A stretch of 64,000 nt of DNA from Cylindrotheca closterium (taxonomy: Eukaryota > Bacillariophyta > Bacillariophyceae > Bacillariales > Bacillariaceae), in NCBI GenBank assembly GCA_933822405.4, contig CAKOGP040000668.1, forward strand, positions 62,001-126,000, given 5' to 3'. Positions 23,801 through 33,261 of the stretch are shown here, in pieces (position 1 is the stretch's first letter; every line of letters begins with the position of its first letter). The position numbers were made by a program, and so were the translations under genes. Under the pieces are notes generated by a model. The model searched no databases and was not told where the DNA came from. It saw only the letters and a program-made list of their open reading frames with translations.

Positions 23801-24444
23801 GCAAAGGCCAAGGCGTTCTCCGTATCTTTCAGTACTCCACTCAGTTGAGCGCATACTTGTATTTCAGCCTGTGCAGCAATGAAATCTCGAAAGAGACGCT
23901 CCACCACATTCAAGATCCAGCTTAGAATGCCTCCACTAAAGCTAACTCGGTTGATCCATATGGTCGGATTGCAAGTGTTGATGATGACGTCTTCTGGCGG
24001 AATGCTCAAGTAGTTTGCAGATTTCACCAGGCCTTGAATGGTGGCATCATTCCCGACACTCAAGATTTCTGCCTCGCCACTTCCGCTAATAAATCCCCAA
24101 GAAAAAGAATATCTGGCTCGGCAGATCATACCCAAATCTATCACTCGAAGGTTCATCTCAACTGTCTGAAATGAAGTTTGTCTTGACCATAAGTTCACGT
24201 CCCCTATTGAAAGGTCCAAGCACCGAACGTTTGACAACCGAAGAGTTACCCCATCGCTTCGTAGTGCAGTGTCAGGTATCCGAAGTACAGCACCGTCCAG
24301 GATTCTGTTAAAGTCTGCAAAATCACCAATTGCCAATTGCCGTTCTTCTTGTTGAATGGTTGTTTCTGAGGCAGCTTGCAGGATGACAGTTGTCGCCAAA
24401 AGCAAGACCCCCAAGTAGAAGTTGATATATTCTATTATTCTCAT
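17826..24444 (-). CDS. Giant secreted/multi-pass membrane protein: repeated lipid-binding-like ectodomains plus PqiA-like membrane module
   Basis: CDS is complement(17826..20473, 20556..24444), 2178 aa; intron 20474-20555 has a GTAAGT donor and a TTTGTCAG acceptor, phase 1, joining FYCSFLDG to DGVDVRNN. Signal peptide at 1-26. Residues ~510-820 and ~1120-1440 form a duplicated module sharing (V/I)DFRDLL, GG(T/S)G..PYGDLFS, HCWLA, CxxCTSP and CPHxxxYD, offset by about 615 residues. Four strands of the form (G/N)(L/M/I)D(S/T)(L/I/V) recur at ~341, 632, 968 and 1249 and resemble TULIP/BPI-type lipid-binding sheets. After ~1470 come about nine membrane helices. The segments GRILLWIDALANLSIVDIF and RLTKWRHMEIYLIAVAIGIW resemble PqiA/LetA membrane domains of bacterial lipid-transport systems. 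The cytosolic tail is Ser/Thr-rich. Lipid transfer at a surface or organelle membrane is inferred. Confidence 0.72.
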
Positions 24445-25201
24445 GCTGTCTTAAATGTGTGTGCTTGGATAATCAAGGTATGGAGGCACCTCAATCGTTA
24501 AGACGGATGTCGGTTATCAAAAGTGTTTGTGTTCGGAAGGGGAAATGATGTGATCGACAAAATCACACTTGATGAAAAGTCTCGGGATTGACAAAAACCG
24601 CTCAACCCGAACTAAATTAACGTCCCCGTAAGACTGTTCCTGACAAGTACTATTCAATCGTACACACAGTATTTATTGCAAAATGCCTCTCCTAATTAAT
24701 CCACTCGCAGCCACGACTTGGACCTAGGTGAATTGACTAGTATGATCGAAGAAGAGTGACTTGCGAGTTCCGAGTGAACGACGGGCGAACCAACACTCGC
24801 CAAAGTCTTCCGAGTGCTGGAGTGACTGACAGACGACTGCACCCATCGACATCCATTGACAGCAAGACAGACAATTTTCAAGCGCAAGCAAATTAGGAAA
24901 AAAAGATGATTGATCATTTTTCGTCTATTGGGCTCGATATTTCCCGCAGTCAAAATAGGACCCGCTACAGTGTACCCGGTAGTGTACCGGCACCGTATAC
25001 AATATAAAATACCTGGTATCCTACCACCGGTACACGCAGAAAAGAACGAATAAATTGTTGCGCTTGGAAAACTCCCACATCATCACTATACATTGCATTG
25101 GTGTCCTGTAGGATGAACCAAGAATTTTTTCGTGATATAATCTCAATACTTCTTGATTCCTACAGTAGGACCTAGGACTAATACCGCCCCTTTTTTAGTA
25201 T
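24445..25201. other. Intergenic region with palindromic words
   Basis: About 750 bp between two minus-strand genes: the promoter side of the giant membrane-protein gene and the 3' side of the DUF6824-like gene. An ACCGGT-type patch lies at 24970-25035. No gene is supported. Confidence 0.4.
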
Positions 25202-26152
25202 TTAATTACGATACCTTGATCCGTCTTCCACCTCGTTCTTTTGCGCAGCCACCTCCCTCAGATCGTGATCTTGTTCTCTTTGGTTTGGAGCAGAAAAATG
25301 GCAACTAACGCCCTGAGACAGCTGCTGTGCTCGCAGACTTGAGAACTGGTCGTGATAGAAAGTAGCATTAAATTGTAGTGGCATTAGTTGTTGTGTTGCA
25401 GAAGGATGCTGTGGCTGCGCAATATTCATGAGCTGTTCATTGTCATTCCTCCCTTGTGGCAGAAATACCATTGGATTAGGATGCCTCAAGAGATTAGCCA
25501 TGTTTGGTTGCGGAGCTATATTCCCAGTCATCTCAGCGAGTAGCTGTCTCTCAAGTAGAGTTTGAACCAGTGAAAAATCTAATGGCAACCGATGCTGTGA
25601 AGTTGGCATGATGGTAGCGCTTGCGAATTGCGACAACTGACTCATATTTGTTGACAGAGAGGCAATAGCTTGCTTTGGTTGCTGTCTGTGCTCTTTCTGA
25701 TTTTTCGTAATCTCACTTTCCTGCTTCTTGATCTTTTCGACAGCTTTGCCAGTGTTGGCTCCCCTCAATACATGGCTTACTTTTTGGTACGCGAAAGTTT
25801 CATCTGCCTCTACCCATTTTGTCTTGTCACTATGAGCAGTCTTCAGAAAACGGGATCCGGTGGATTTTAGCCGCTTCACAATGGTTTCAATGATCTCTTT
25901 TTTGCGACCACGTCGGCTTCTCAAGTACTCCGCCCTGAACTCGTTTACAGCCAAATGCAGGTTCAGATTTCCAGCATGATGCAGGACTTGTACCCCACGG
26001 CCACACAGCACATCACTTGCATTTCGTCCTACAAAAACCTCGGACGTGGGTTTGGAGTCAACCAGTGGCAGGGTTTTCAGACCTACCATGCCTTCATGGT
26101 TTTCCGATTCGCCGAGGCTTGTCCCTGTCTCTGCTTTCGTCTTTTGTTTCAT
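25202..26152 (-). CDS. DUF6824-like (DVLCGRG-domain) protein, copy 1
   Basis: 316 aa from ATG at 26152-26150; the frame extends ten codons upstream but without an ATG. The conserved domain spans about residues 45-140. It opens with NASDVLCGRGVQVLHHAGN, continues through EYLRSRRGRKKEIIETIVKRL, and closes with SRFLK...KWVEAD..FAYQKVSHVLRG. This matches the pattern I know for a diatom-expanded domain (DVLxGRGxxxxxHxGNxxF...KVxHxLR) of unknown biochemical role. Many members carry low-complexity tails and are presumed nuclear. The C-terminal half here is Gln/Asn/Leu-rich but lacks long homopolymers. It is adjacent to and in the same orientation as a close paralogue at 26638. Unlike most family members, GN is followed by LNLHLAVNEFR instead of a shorter loop; both copies share this. 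Confidence 0.82.
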   Translation of the reverse strand: MKQKTKAETGTSLGESENHEGMVGLKTLPLVDSKPTSEVFVGRNASDVLCGRGVQVLHHAGNLNLHLAVNEFRAEYLRSRRGRKKEIIETIVKRLKSTGSRFLKTAHSDKTKWVEADETFAYQKVSHVLRGANTGKAVEKIKKQESEITKNQKEHRQQPKQAIASLSTNMSQLSQFASATIMPTSQHRLPLDFSLVQTLLERQLLAEMTGNIAPQPNMANLLRHPNPMVFLPQGRNDNEQLMNIAQPQHPSATQQLMPLQFNATFYHDQFSSLRAQQLSQGVSCHFSAPNQREQDHDLREVAAQKNEVEDGSRYRN

Positions 26153-26637
26153 AGCAGATACAGTATAAGGTGATGAGATCAAGCGAGATGTGGGAGATAT
26201 GCGCCACTGCGGCTTTCATTATATTCTTCATTCTTGTCAAACCCGCCTCGAAGCTCATTTGGACAAACTTCCAACTCGAGAATGGAAACGCCATGAAAGA
26301 TCTTTAAATGTCAGAATTCTGCGAAATGTATAGGGATTTCTAACTGCTTAGAGAACAATCGATCAAAAGCCTCAAAACGTTCTCTAAGTCAAATTTTCTA
26401 AAGTATTCGCGATTCGTCAAGGATACTTCGGCTCCTCAATGAGCCAACCACGCGAACATCGGGTCCTGTGAAGTGGTGCATATATAGTTCTCCTGAGCCT
26501 GCATGATGGTGCAACGAATACAATATGGAAGATCTGTGACATTGACAGTGTAACAGGTAAGACTTCGTTAGAGATATCTCCGTTTACTGGTATTTTAGAG
26601 AATGCCTGCGAAACCAGGGGTTGAAGACAATGTAGAG
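26153..26637. other. Spacer between the DUF6824-like paralogues
   Basis: 485 bp; presumed promoter of copy 1 and 3' region of copy 2. Nothing specific is visible. Confidence 0.4.
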
Positions 26638-27825
26638 TTATCTCTTAGGACGCAGATTATCCTCCTTCTTGTCTCTAGTAGTCATGTCTTTATCAGCTCG
26701 TATTGGTTGACTTGAATTTAGCGTACGGATCCAAGTAGCAATGTCCAAAGAACTTGGCGGTGCCTGTGATTGTTGTTGTTGCTGCCTGGTCAGTGTAGGT
26801 TGCGGCCCTGATGAATCATTGGACACAGCATCTTGAGTAGACGCTGCCGGCTGTACTGTAGAGCTCGCACTATTGGCTTGTGATAGTAACAGTCGCTGGA
26901 GGAAGTTGTTGTTGATGGGGAACTGCCCTAGCTGTCGCTGCTGCTGTTGCATCAGTAGCTGTCGCTGTTGCTCTTGAAGTTGTTGTTGGAACTGATGTTG
27001 CTGTTGCTGTTGCTCTTGCCGTTGTCTCAGGAACTGCTCCTGCTGCAGCTGCTCAAGTTGCTGCTGTTGCAAGAGACTATTAAGCTGTACCTCGGGAGGA
27101 AAATGGGCCATACCATGTCTAGCCAACAACTGATTTTGTCTGAGGAAATCTTCAACCGTTCCACCACCGCTATTCCCTCCTTGGAGACCAGCAAAATCTA
27201 GGGGATTTGGCTTGTCCATTCCCACCCTTTCATCATGTGATGGGAGCTGCGCATGGGCAACTCCAGCGCCAGAAGAAAACGCCTGACTTTGGCTGGGATG
27301 CGGTCGTTGCTCCCCAGTCGCATGTAAAGATGCTGCAACTTCATTTGACGCTTCCTCATCACTTTTGATTTTTCTCACTGCTTTGCCAGTGTTCTGTCCC
27401 CTGAGAACATGGCTTACTTTGTGGTACGCAAACTCATCACTCGCTTCAATCCACTTTGATTTGTCTTTCTTTGCCGCTCTCAAGAATCGTGAACCGTTCG
27501 ATCTTAGCTGTCGCACAATGTCCTTGATAATCTCTCGCTTCCTGTCCCTCCTACTGCTCAAGTATTCCTCCCGAAGCTCATTTGCCGCTAGGTGGAGCCT
27601 CAAGTTGCCGACATGGTGCAGTACTTGGATTCCACGACCACATAGGACGTCCATTTGTGTTCGTTCCACATAGGCCTCATCGGCATTATCGGCATTATCG
27701 GTATTATCGGTACTGGCACGCTTCTTCTTCGCCTTTGAGGAACTGTCTTCCTCGTGCAGTGATACTTCGTTTTTCATTTGATTTACAGCGGCTCCTTTTG
27801 CATCCTGGTCATCTGCCTTGCTCAT
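26638..27825 (-). CDS. DUF6824-like (DVLCGRG-domain) protein with Gln-rich tail, copy 2
   Basis: 395 aa from ATG at 27825-27823 (MSKADDQD). An in-frame ATG at 27972 would add 49 residues. That extension is hydrophobic/basic without a convincing signal, and copy 1 starts close to its domain, so the shorter form is preferred. The domain begins TQMDVLCGRGIQVLHHVGNL and closes KWIEASDEFAYHKVSHVLRG, nearly colinear with copy 1. A short TDNADNAD repeat precedes it. The C-terminal ~150 residues are strongly Gln-rich (LQQQQLEQLQQEQ and similar), as in many transcription regulators. The two genes are a tandem duplication in which this copy expanded CAG/CAA codons. A regulatory nuclear role is inferred; no biochemical activity is known to me. 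Confidence 0.82.
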   Translation of the reverse strand: MSKADDQDAKGAAVNQMKNEVSLHEEDSSSKAKKKRASTDNTDNADNADEAYVERTQMDVLCGRGIQVLHHVGNLRLHLAANELREEYLSSRRDRKREIIKDIVRQLRSNGSRFLRAAKKDKSKWIEASDEFAYHKVSHVLRGQNTGKAVRKIKSDEEASNEVAASLHATGEQRPHPSQSQAFSSGAGVAHAQLPSHDERVGMDKPNPLDFAGLQGGNSGGGTVEDFLRQNQLLARHGMAHFPPEVQLNSLLQQQQLEQLQQEQFLRQRQEQQQQQHQFQQQLQEQQRQLLMQQQQRQLGQFPINNNFLQRLLLSQANSASSTVQPAASTQDAVSNDSSGPQPTLTRQQQQQSQAPPSSLDIATWIRTLNSSQPIRADKDMTTRDKKEDNLRPKR

Positions 27826-28329
27826 CGAAACGATGAGAGGCAGGTTCGGTTTGAAGCTTGAGGTGTTGTATTTCGTCGTGGTAAAAGTTACCAGCGCAGG
27901 ATGTATAATAATTTTGATGATATACGGAATGCAGTTTTTCTGCGAAATTTGTGCTCGTGAAAGAGCCTTCATTCATTGTGGAACCGAAAGGACTTTTTTA
28001 CCTCTTAAGCGCGTACTTAAGAAAGCGAACACCGTTTGGTTTCAGAATAATTAGTAGTAGAATATCCAAAAAGTGAACAATAGGTATGATAGGTGAAAGA
28101 TGTGATCTGTATTCGTTTTGAGTGAAAGGAAGTTCCATTTTTTTAATCTACCACAATAGCAATACCGGTACTCCTTTTTCTCAACGTATTACTTGAAACC
28201 TCTCTAGTACCGCGTTCAAAAAAAAAAGAGGCGGAAATGAACCACTAATAATTGATTTGAAAACACGCGATGACTTTTAAATATCCCGTTCGGTATTGGC
28301 AGCTGACCAGAAGAAACTGATATTGGTAC
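27826..28329. other. Intergenic region upstream of DUF6824-like copy 2
   Basis: About 500 bp, AT-rich, with an A-run near 28219. It is a likely promoter region for the minus-strand gene. No gene is visible. Confidence 0.4.
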
Positions 28330-28440
28330 TGACGTATCCCACAGAAGATGCGTACATTACCTTAGTAAAAGGATTGTTACCACGACCTTAACGCGGTATT
28401 TTAATGTTGTCTTGTTAGTCGTGTGTGCTGATACACGGCA
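28330..28440 (-). repeat. LTR of the miniature element (left copy)
   Basis: 111 bp, TG...CA termini, identical to 28688-28798. It is preceded by the target duplication GGTAC (28325-28329). Confidence 0.88.
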
Positions 28441-28687
28441 TTCTACCCCTATGAAGGAGAGCTGCGAAGCAATGATGCTTCATGATAGGTTACAGGTCGC
28501 TGGCCAGGCGAGAGGTTGTGAGATCCATCGAATCGGAAAGGGGGTGTTGACCTTTTGACTATGCAGCCGTGGACCTGTTGTGTGACGAATAAGACCAAAT
28601 CGTGCTGCACCTGTTGTCCTGCGGCTCTGAAGTCGATGTCGCGACCTACTCTACTTTCTTTTTCTCTGGAAGAGTCTCTGATCAGAA

Positions 28688-28798
28688 TGACGTATCCCAC
28701 AGAAGATGCGTACATTACCTTAGTAAAAGGATTGTTACCACGACCTTAACGCGGTATTTTAATGTTGTCTTGTTAGTCGTGTGTGCTGATACACGGCA
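28688..28798 (-). repeat. LTR of the miniature element (right copy)
   Basis: 111 bp, identical to the left copy at an offset of 358 bp. It is followed by the target duplication GGTAC (28799-28803). Confidence 0.88.
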
Positions 28799-28803
28799 GG
28801 TAC

Positions 28804-30364
28804 AATAGTAATTGATTGTGATGGAGCGTTTTACGCACACAGTACACGAACTTGTACGTATGGTGATGTAACGCAAAATCCGCTCACCAATTTTTAAAAA
28901 ATCCTACTGTAAATAATCGGCTCACGTTCAGGTGTATACACAGGGAAAAGTATGTGGTACTGTACCTGTATAATAGGTACCGGTACAGCATTATAATTTT
29001 GTCATGGATGAGAGGATATGAGCACTGCAAAATAGTTGGGCATCATTGCATTCGTCATGGCGTGCCGCGATGCAGCGACTCCTCGATTCCGCAGTGTTTC
29101 GAACACTTCACGCAATTGATATTGAGGGTCTCCGGTTCTTTCATTTTCAGTTGAATCAATCAATCAAGCAATCAAGCAATCAATCCTGCAATGTGAGATG
29201 AGTCAATGGATGATGATTCTGAACGAGGAATCAGCAAGAATGACACGACTGTCCCTACTTGGTTGGCAAAACATTCGTCAGGAAGATAGATGATAAACTT
29301 TCGACCACGTGTAGCTATTGCTCGCGGTATTGCACATGAGATAAGATGATAGAGTACTACTTCCGCGAAAGGTCAAGTATACACTGTGGACCTGAGGCTG
29401 GTGAACTACGGTCGTGTACATAGCTGTGAGGCTTCCAGTGTGGGGCGTCTTTGAAAAGACAACATTGCAGTGGATGCGAACAGCGCATCGTGAAGGCCTA
29501 CCACAAGCACTTGGCTTGGGTAGAAAGAATCATCACGAGAAATCCTGCTGTGGACGAAGGCGACTCACTGACTTGCTCTTGTCTGAGCAAGAGGAGTCAG
29601 GGAATGGGATCACTGATGGTGTCATACTCGGAAGGGTCGTGGCAATATCGATCGTCCTCCAGGAAGTCGACAGCTGGCTGGTTGCCATAGGATTCTGACA
29701 AAGCCCTAGGATTGCCGGTACTGTAGTCCTACTTACTTGTTTCGCTCCAAGAGAAAAGAGAAGGCATAATGTCACGCACCGATACGCGTACCTACAGCAT
29801 TGAGTTGCGGACAAAAAGGCTAATGGAGGTTGGGCAGCATGGACGCCTTGCAACATGCAGATGACTAACAACAACATTAAATTGCAAGTATTTTTGGTAC
29901 ATTTGGTTCTGGAAGAATGTATGCTTTCACGACCGTGGCTTTTATAATAGCTGGATTCCACCTGAACAAGGTACCCCATCTCACTGCTTACTATCTTTTA
30001 TATGTATTAATATATATTATGCCTTTTATCTATACCCACAACTTGCTCTCCCTTTTCACCATTTCGATGTGGTCAAAAGGTCCCTCCACATGAACATATT
30101 AGCGGTCGAAATGCGAAACACTTCAGAAACCGCAATAATGTCTCTTGAAAGCAGGACTGTCCGATCGATGAATTAACAGGAGTTCGAGATACTTAAAGGC
30201 ACAGCCGGGTCCTTTCTGCACAGTCTGTTTTTCCATATAGTGATTGCACAAGAAGTGTAATCGAAAACCAAACATGAGTTTCGAATCTCAAGCAGGACCA
30301 CAATTTTTCTTCCATTATAGTACCAGCTACAATACCGAAACCACCATCGCATCACGAGAGGGAA
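28804..30364. other. Intergenic region without recognised genes
   Basis: About 1.56 kb. It contains an ACCGGT-type patch (28970-28990) and a short AATCAATCAAGCAATC-type run (about 29150-29185). Frames of up to ~150 codons occur on both strands but carry no domain and overlap one another. The 3' end should hold the promoter of the receptor gene at 30365. Confidence 0.4.
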
Positions 30365-31844
30365 ATGACGATGCAACCTTTGGATTATTCAGAGCAAGAA
30401 ATTGGCTACAATGTACTCAGTGATGTTCAAGAAAATATCCTTGCAATCTTGCCAATACCTTCTGCCTTGTTGAGCATTTGTGGTGGTCTCTTAGTGGTTA
30501 TTACTGCGCTCCGATCCCGTAAAGATCGTCCTTGGACGCCCTATCAAGGATTGCAGACATCTCTCAGTATCTGTAACATTATTTCCTCGTTTACAGTGGC
30601 TTCTGGTGCTTTTATGCGCCCGAGTGAAACTTCTAATCAAGTATGGGCGTTTGGCAACGATACTAGCTGTACTGTCAACGGCTTCTTTGGGCAACTTGGC
30701 ACAAGCGCCCTGGTTTACAATGGCATGCTTTCATACTTCTTTCTCCTCCGGCTCCGGTTTGATCATAATGTCACCGCAATCACTTTGAAGTTTGAGCCTT
30801 TGATGCACATTGTTGCCGTCGGATACCCTTTGGTTACAGCCTTCTTGGGCCTTTTCTTCGATGCTTATGGTGAACGAGTGGTAAGACCAAATAACCTATA
30901 CATGGTCAAGTCAACGCATGCGTACAATATGACGAGTGCTGACAACTATCAATTTCTCAATTCAATAGGGATCCCCCGGATGCGCGATTCAAACTTGTCA
31001 CACTGATTACACCGGCCAACGAGAAGATTGTATGCTTGATACTGTGGACTTGGTGTTTCGCCGATCCATTGATTTCTTTGTGATTGGTTCCATGGTTATG
31101 AACACAATCATTATAACCACACACCTCAGCACTGTGATCGAAAAGCATACTAGATTGAGCAGTGTGAATGCGGAATTGACCAAAACAGCAAGAATGGACG
31201 AAGAAAATGTCTCGCAAGAAATTATTCTAGAACGCAAAGCCAAAGTCGATAAGAACATGAACCGGGCCAAATTCAAGAAAGGGGAATTGTTGCAAGTCAA
31301 GCTTCAGGGTGCCTTTTTCATTGGAAGCTACGTTATTTGTAATTTTGCGACGATTATTCTGCAGATGATTGTCGCCCAGAAAAGCAAGTTGAGTTATAAA
31401 GAAGAAATGGAGGTTCCGTACCATTATTTTTCTCTGATGGTTCTGCAGGCCGTCTTGTTTCCATTGCTGGGTTTTCTCAACTGCGTCGCGTATATGAAGC
31501 CAGCCTTTGCCCGAACTCGATCTCAGCATAAACAAGAGTCCACACTTTGGGTCCTTCGCCGTACCGTCTGTGGCGATTCCGTAACTCCCACGTGTACAGC
31601 CGAAGTGCTGAGGAGTAATGCGCGTCGTTCCAAATGCAACAAGAGAAAGAGCAAAGCAGAAGCAAATATTAATGGCCAGCCAATGAAGGTCACTTTTCAA
31701 ATGGAAGATGTGCACGAAGAAGACGACGAAGTAGACATTATGGATAGTGATAGTGAGGCAACCGACAAGTCGGAAGGGGCTGGAACCGACCAGACCTCGG
31801 CTTCGGATCAAGATGCCGGAGAAGTCGAAGAGACTTCTAGATGA
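30365..31844 (+). CDS. Seven-transmembrane receptor-like protein (GPCR-like), intron-containing
   Basis: CDS is join(30365..30880, 30969..31844), 463 aa. The uninterrupted frame stops at 31006, and the second half is in another frame. An intron with donor GTAAGACC and acceptor AATTCAATAG (phase 0) restores one protein, joining GERV to GSPGC. The result aligns with the receptors at 45-54 kb: an early helix (about 26-48), VWAFGNDTSCTVNGFFGQLG (conserved GND-SC of extracellular loop 1/helix 3), YFFLLRLRF, an extracellular-loop-2 SPGC, a long third cytosolic loop with charged residues, then two final helices ending LNCVAYMKPAFARTR. The tail is acidic. A plasma-membrane receptor coupled to heterotrimeric G protein is the usual family role. 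The ligand is unknown. It is more diverged than the four tandem copies and is the only one with an intron. Confidence 0.82.
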
Positions 31845-32487
31845 TTCGGACCATCCGGAAAAGGATGGTGTTATTACCTGTGGAGTGTACGCCATACAGC
31901 CAACATGAATGGACTTCGTACAGCCAACATGAATGAACTTCATACTTGGATATTGTCACGATTTCAACAGTACCTACTAGAAAGCAGCCTGGCTGTTGAA
32001 CAGCTTCTCCTTTTGATACTACCTGAGAAGTGACACTGGCCACTGCTCGCCTGGATTGCGAAAAAAAGCCAGAAAGCACTTTTCTCGTTGGATAATCCAA
32101 AAGCTATTAATTATTAATACCCACTTCTAACAAATTACACTCCTGACTATTATTATACCTACAATGCATTTTCAAGTTGAAAGTTGTTCAGGTTGCGATC
32201 AAAGCAGTCAAGTCGTGTCCGTTGGATGGCGCACGCGACCCGGACATATTACATGCCAGCCAGTCTTGATGATGATGATTTCAAAAAACTCATAGAAGAT
32301 ACTGTGGAACGGTATCAGCACGGCACCGCACGACTCTCCAGCATACTGTATACCGTAGGTACGCCGGTATCATACCAGTACACCAGTATCATACTGTAGG
32401 TACAGATATCATTCAAATACCCATCTACCGGTATTTCAATCCACGATTATAAGAGCACTATAAGAAGCCATCCATCAAAATCACAAC
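31845..32487. other. Intergenic region between the receptor gene and the next unknown gene
   Basis: 643 bp with the 24-bp tandem repeat, an AT-rich centre and an ACCGGT/GGTAC patch at about 32345-32440 just before the next gene. No gene is visible. Confidence 0.4.
31891..31942. repeat. 24-bp tandem duplication downstream of the receptor gene
   Basis: Two near-identical units containing ACAGCCAACATGAATG(G/A)ACTTC follow one another about 50 bp after the receptor stop codon, probably in the 3' untranslated region. The function is unknown. Confidence 0.7.
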
Positions 32488-33261
32488 ATGAAGACTGGCC
32501 CTTCCACCGGAAATAACAGCGACAACAACAACGATTCAAACCCGAATCATCCCCCAACACCCGTGTCACCTGTGGTGAACACAAATGCTGCAGCACAACC
32601 CGTTTCATCCGAACAACTCCAACAAGAACAGCACAGATCGGGAAATTCAGACCAAGAAAAGGAAACCTTTGGGCAAAAGATGTCTCGATTGTCCCACAAC
32701 TGTTGGGAATCTACTGGATTATGCTGTTTCACAGCCAAGGAACAATCTCAGATCGCCGCTCTCGAATTTCAGATTGTTCAAAGACAAAAAAAGTTTGGAG
32801 TCGATTATTTGACCAAGGTTCTGACAGCAAGACAACAACAACTTAATAGTCCTGATGCGCCTCAAGCTCCCATTGCAGAAGCCTTGGAACGCTGTGTCAC
32901 AGAAGCAGTTTCAGATATTGATTTGCTTCAGGGACAGATTGATAGTCGAATGGTCAATATCGACCAGCGAACTGTGCAAGTCAACGAACGGCTTCAGCCA
33001 GCACCTACATCACCCCAACACACCACGGCTGCGGCCGTTCTGATTGATGAAGGAGTAGAAGCCACACCCGAACATCCGCCCAACGCGCCTCCGGCAGCAG
33101 CATTTGCCAGTGTCCCGAATGAGGACGGCAATAATGCTGACAGTGGCAAAGAGAGTGGGACTTCCAGCAATGTTGCAGCATTGTCAAGTTCACCCGTCGC
33201 CACCACCCCTGTCACTTCACCAGACACAGCCAAGGATACCGAAAAGGAAGCTGCAATGTAG
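32488..33261 (+). CDS. Unknown small soluble protein with helical core
   Basis: 257 aa, intronless. Residues 1-60 are Asn/Pro/Gln-rich. A core at about 62-170 looks helical: FGQKMSRLSHNCWESTGLCC, then KEQSQIAALEFQIVQRQKKFG, VDYLTKVL and a Gln/Asp-rich helix ending SDIDLLQGQIDSRMVNIDQR. The C-terminal 80 residues are Ala/Pro/Ser/Thr-rich and disordered. There is no signal peptide or membrane helix. I do not recognise the family with certainty. The Cys pair (CC) after GL could be a lipidation or metal site, but that is guesswork. The gene stands alone between two intergenic stretches and shares no obvious motif with its neighbours. Confidence 0.65.
   Translation: MKTGPSTGNNSDNNNDSNPNHPPTPVSPVVNTNAAAQPVSSEQLQQEQHRSGNSDQEKETFGQKMSRLSHNCWESTGLCCFTAKEQSQIAALEFQIVQRQKKFGVDYLTKVLTARQQQLNSPDAPQAPIAEALERCVTEAVSDIDLLQGQIDSRMVNIDQRTVQVNERLQPAPTSPQHTTAAAVLIDEGVEATPEHPPNAPPAAAFASVPNEDGNNADSGKESGTSSNVAALSSSPVATTPVTSPDTAKDTEKEAAM

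Larger units (their letters stand above)
28330..28798 (-). mobile_element. Miniature LTR retrotransposon (TRIM-like), non-autonomous
   Basis: 469 bp in total: two identical 111-bp direct repeats (28330-28440 and 28688-28798) flank a 247-bp interior with no coding capacity. Each repeat starts TG and ends CA, as LTRs do. The flanks are GGTAC at 28325-28329 and GGTAC at 28799-28803, a perfect 5-bp target-site duplication. Read on the minus strand, the interior begins TTCTGATCAGAGAC, which shares ATCAGAG with the initiator-Met tRNA primer-binding site. It ends with purine-rich AGGGGTAGAA directly before the last LTR, like a polypurine tract. Identical LTRs imply recent insertion. The orientation is inferred from those two weak signals. 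Confidence 0.85.

Noticed and set aside
27826..27972. 49-residue N-terminal extension of DUF6824-like copy 2
   Set aside because: It is basic and hydrophobic without a clear signal, and the neighbour starts close to the domain. It remains possible.
29533..29979. Minus-strand frame of 148 aa in the intergenic region downstream of the miniature element
   Set aside because: It overlaps other frames on the opposite strand, with Ser/Thr/Cys noise and no domain.
30365..31006. Receptor gene read as a truncated or frameshifted pseudogene
   Set aside because: A canonical GTAAGA...ATAG intron (30881-30968) restores the frame and the conserved SPGC loop, so no frameshift is needed.
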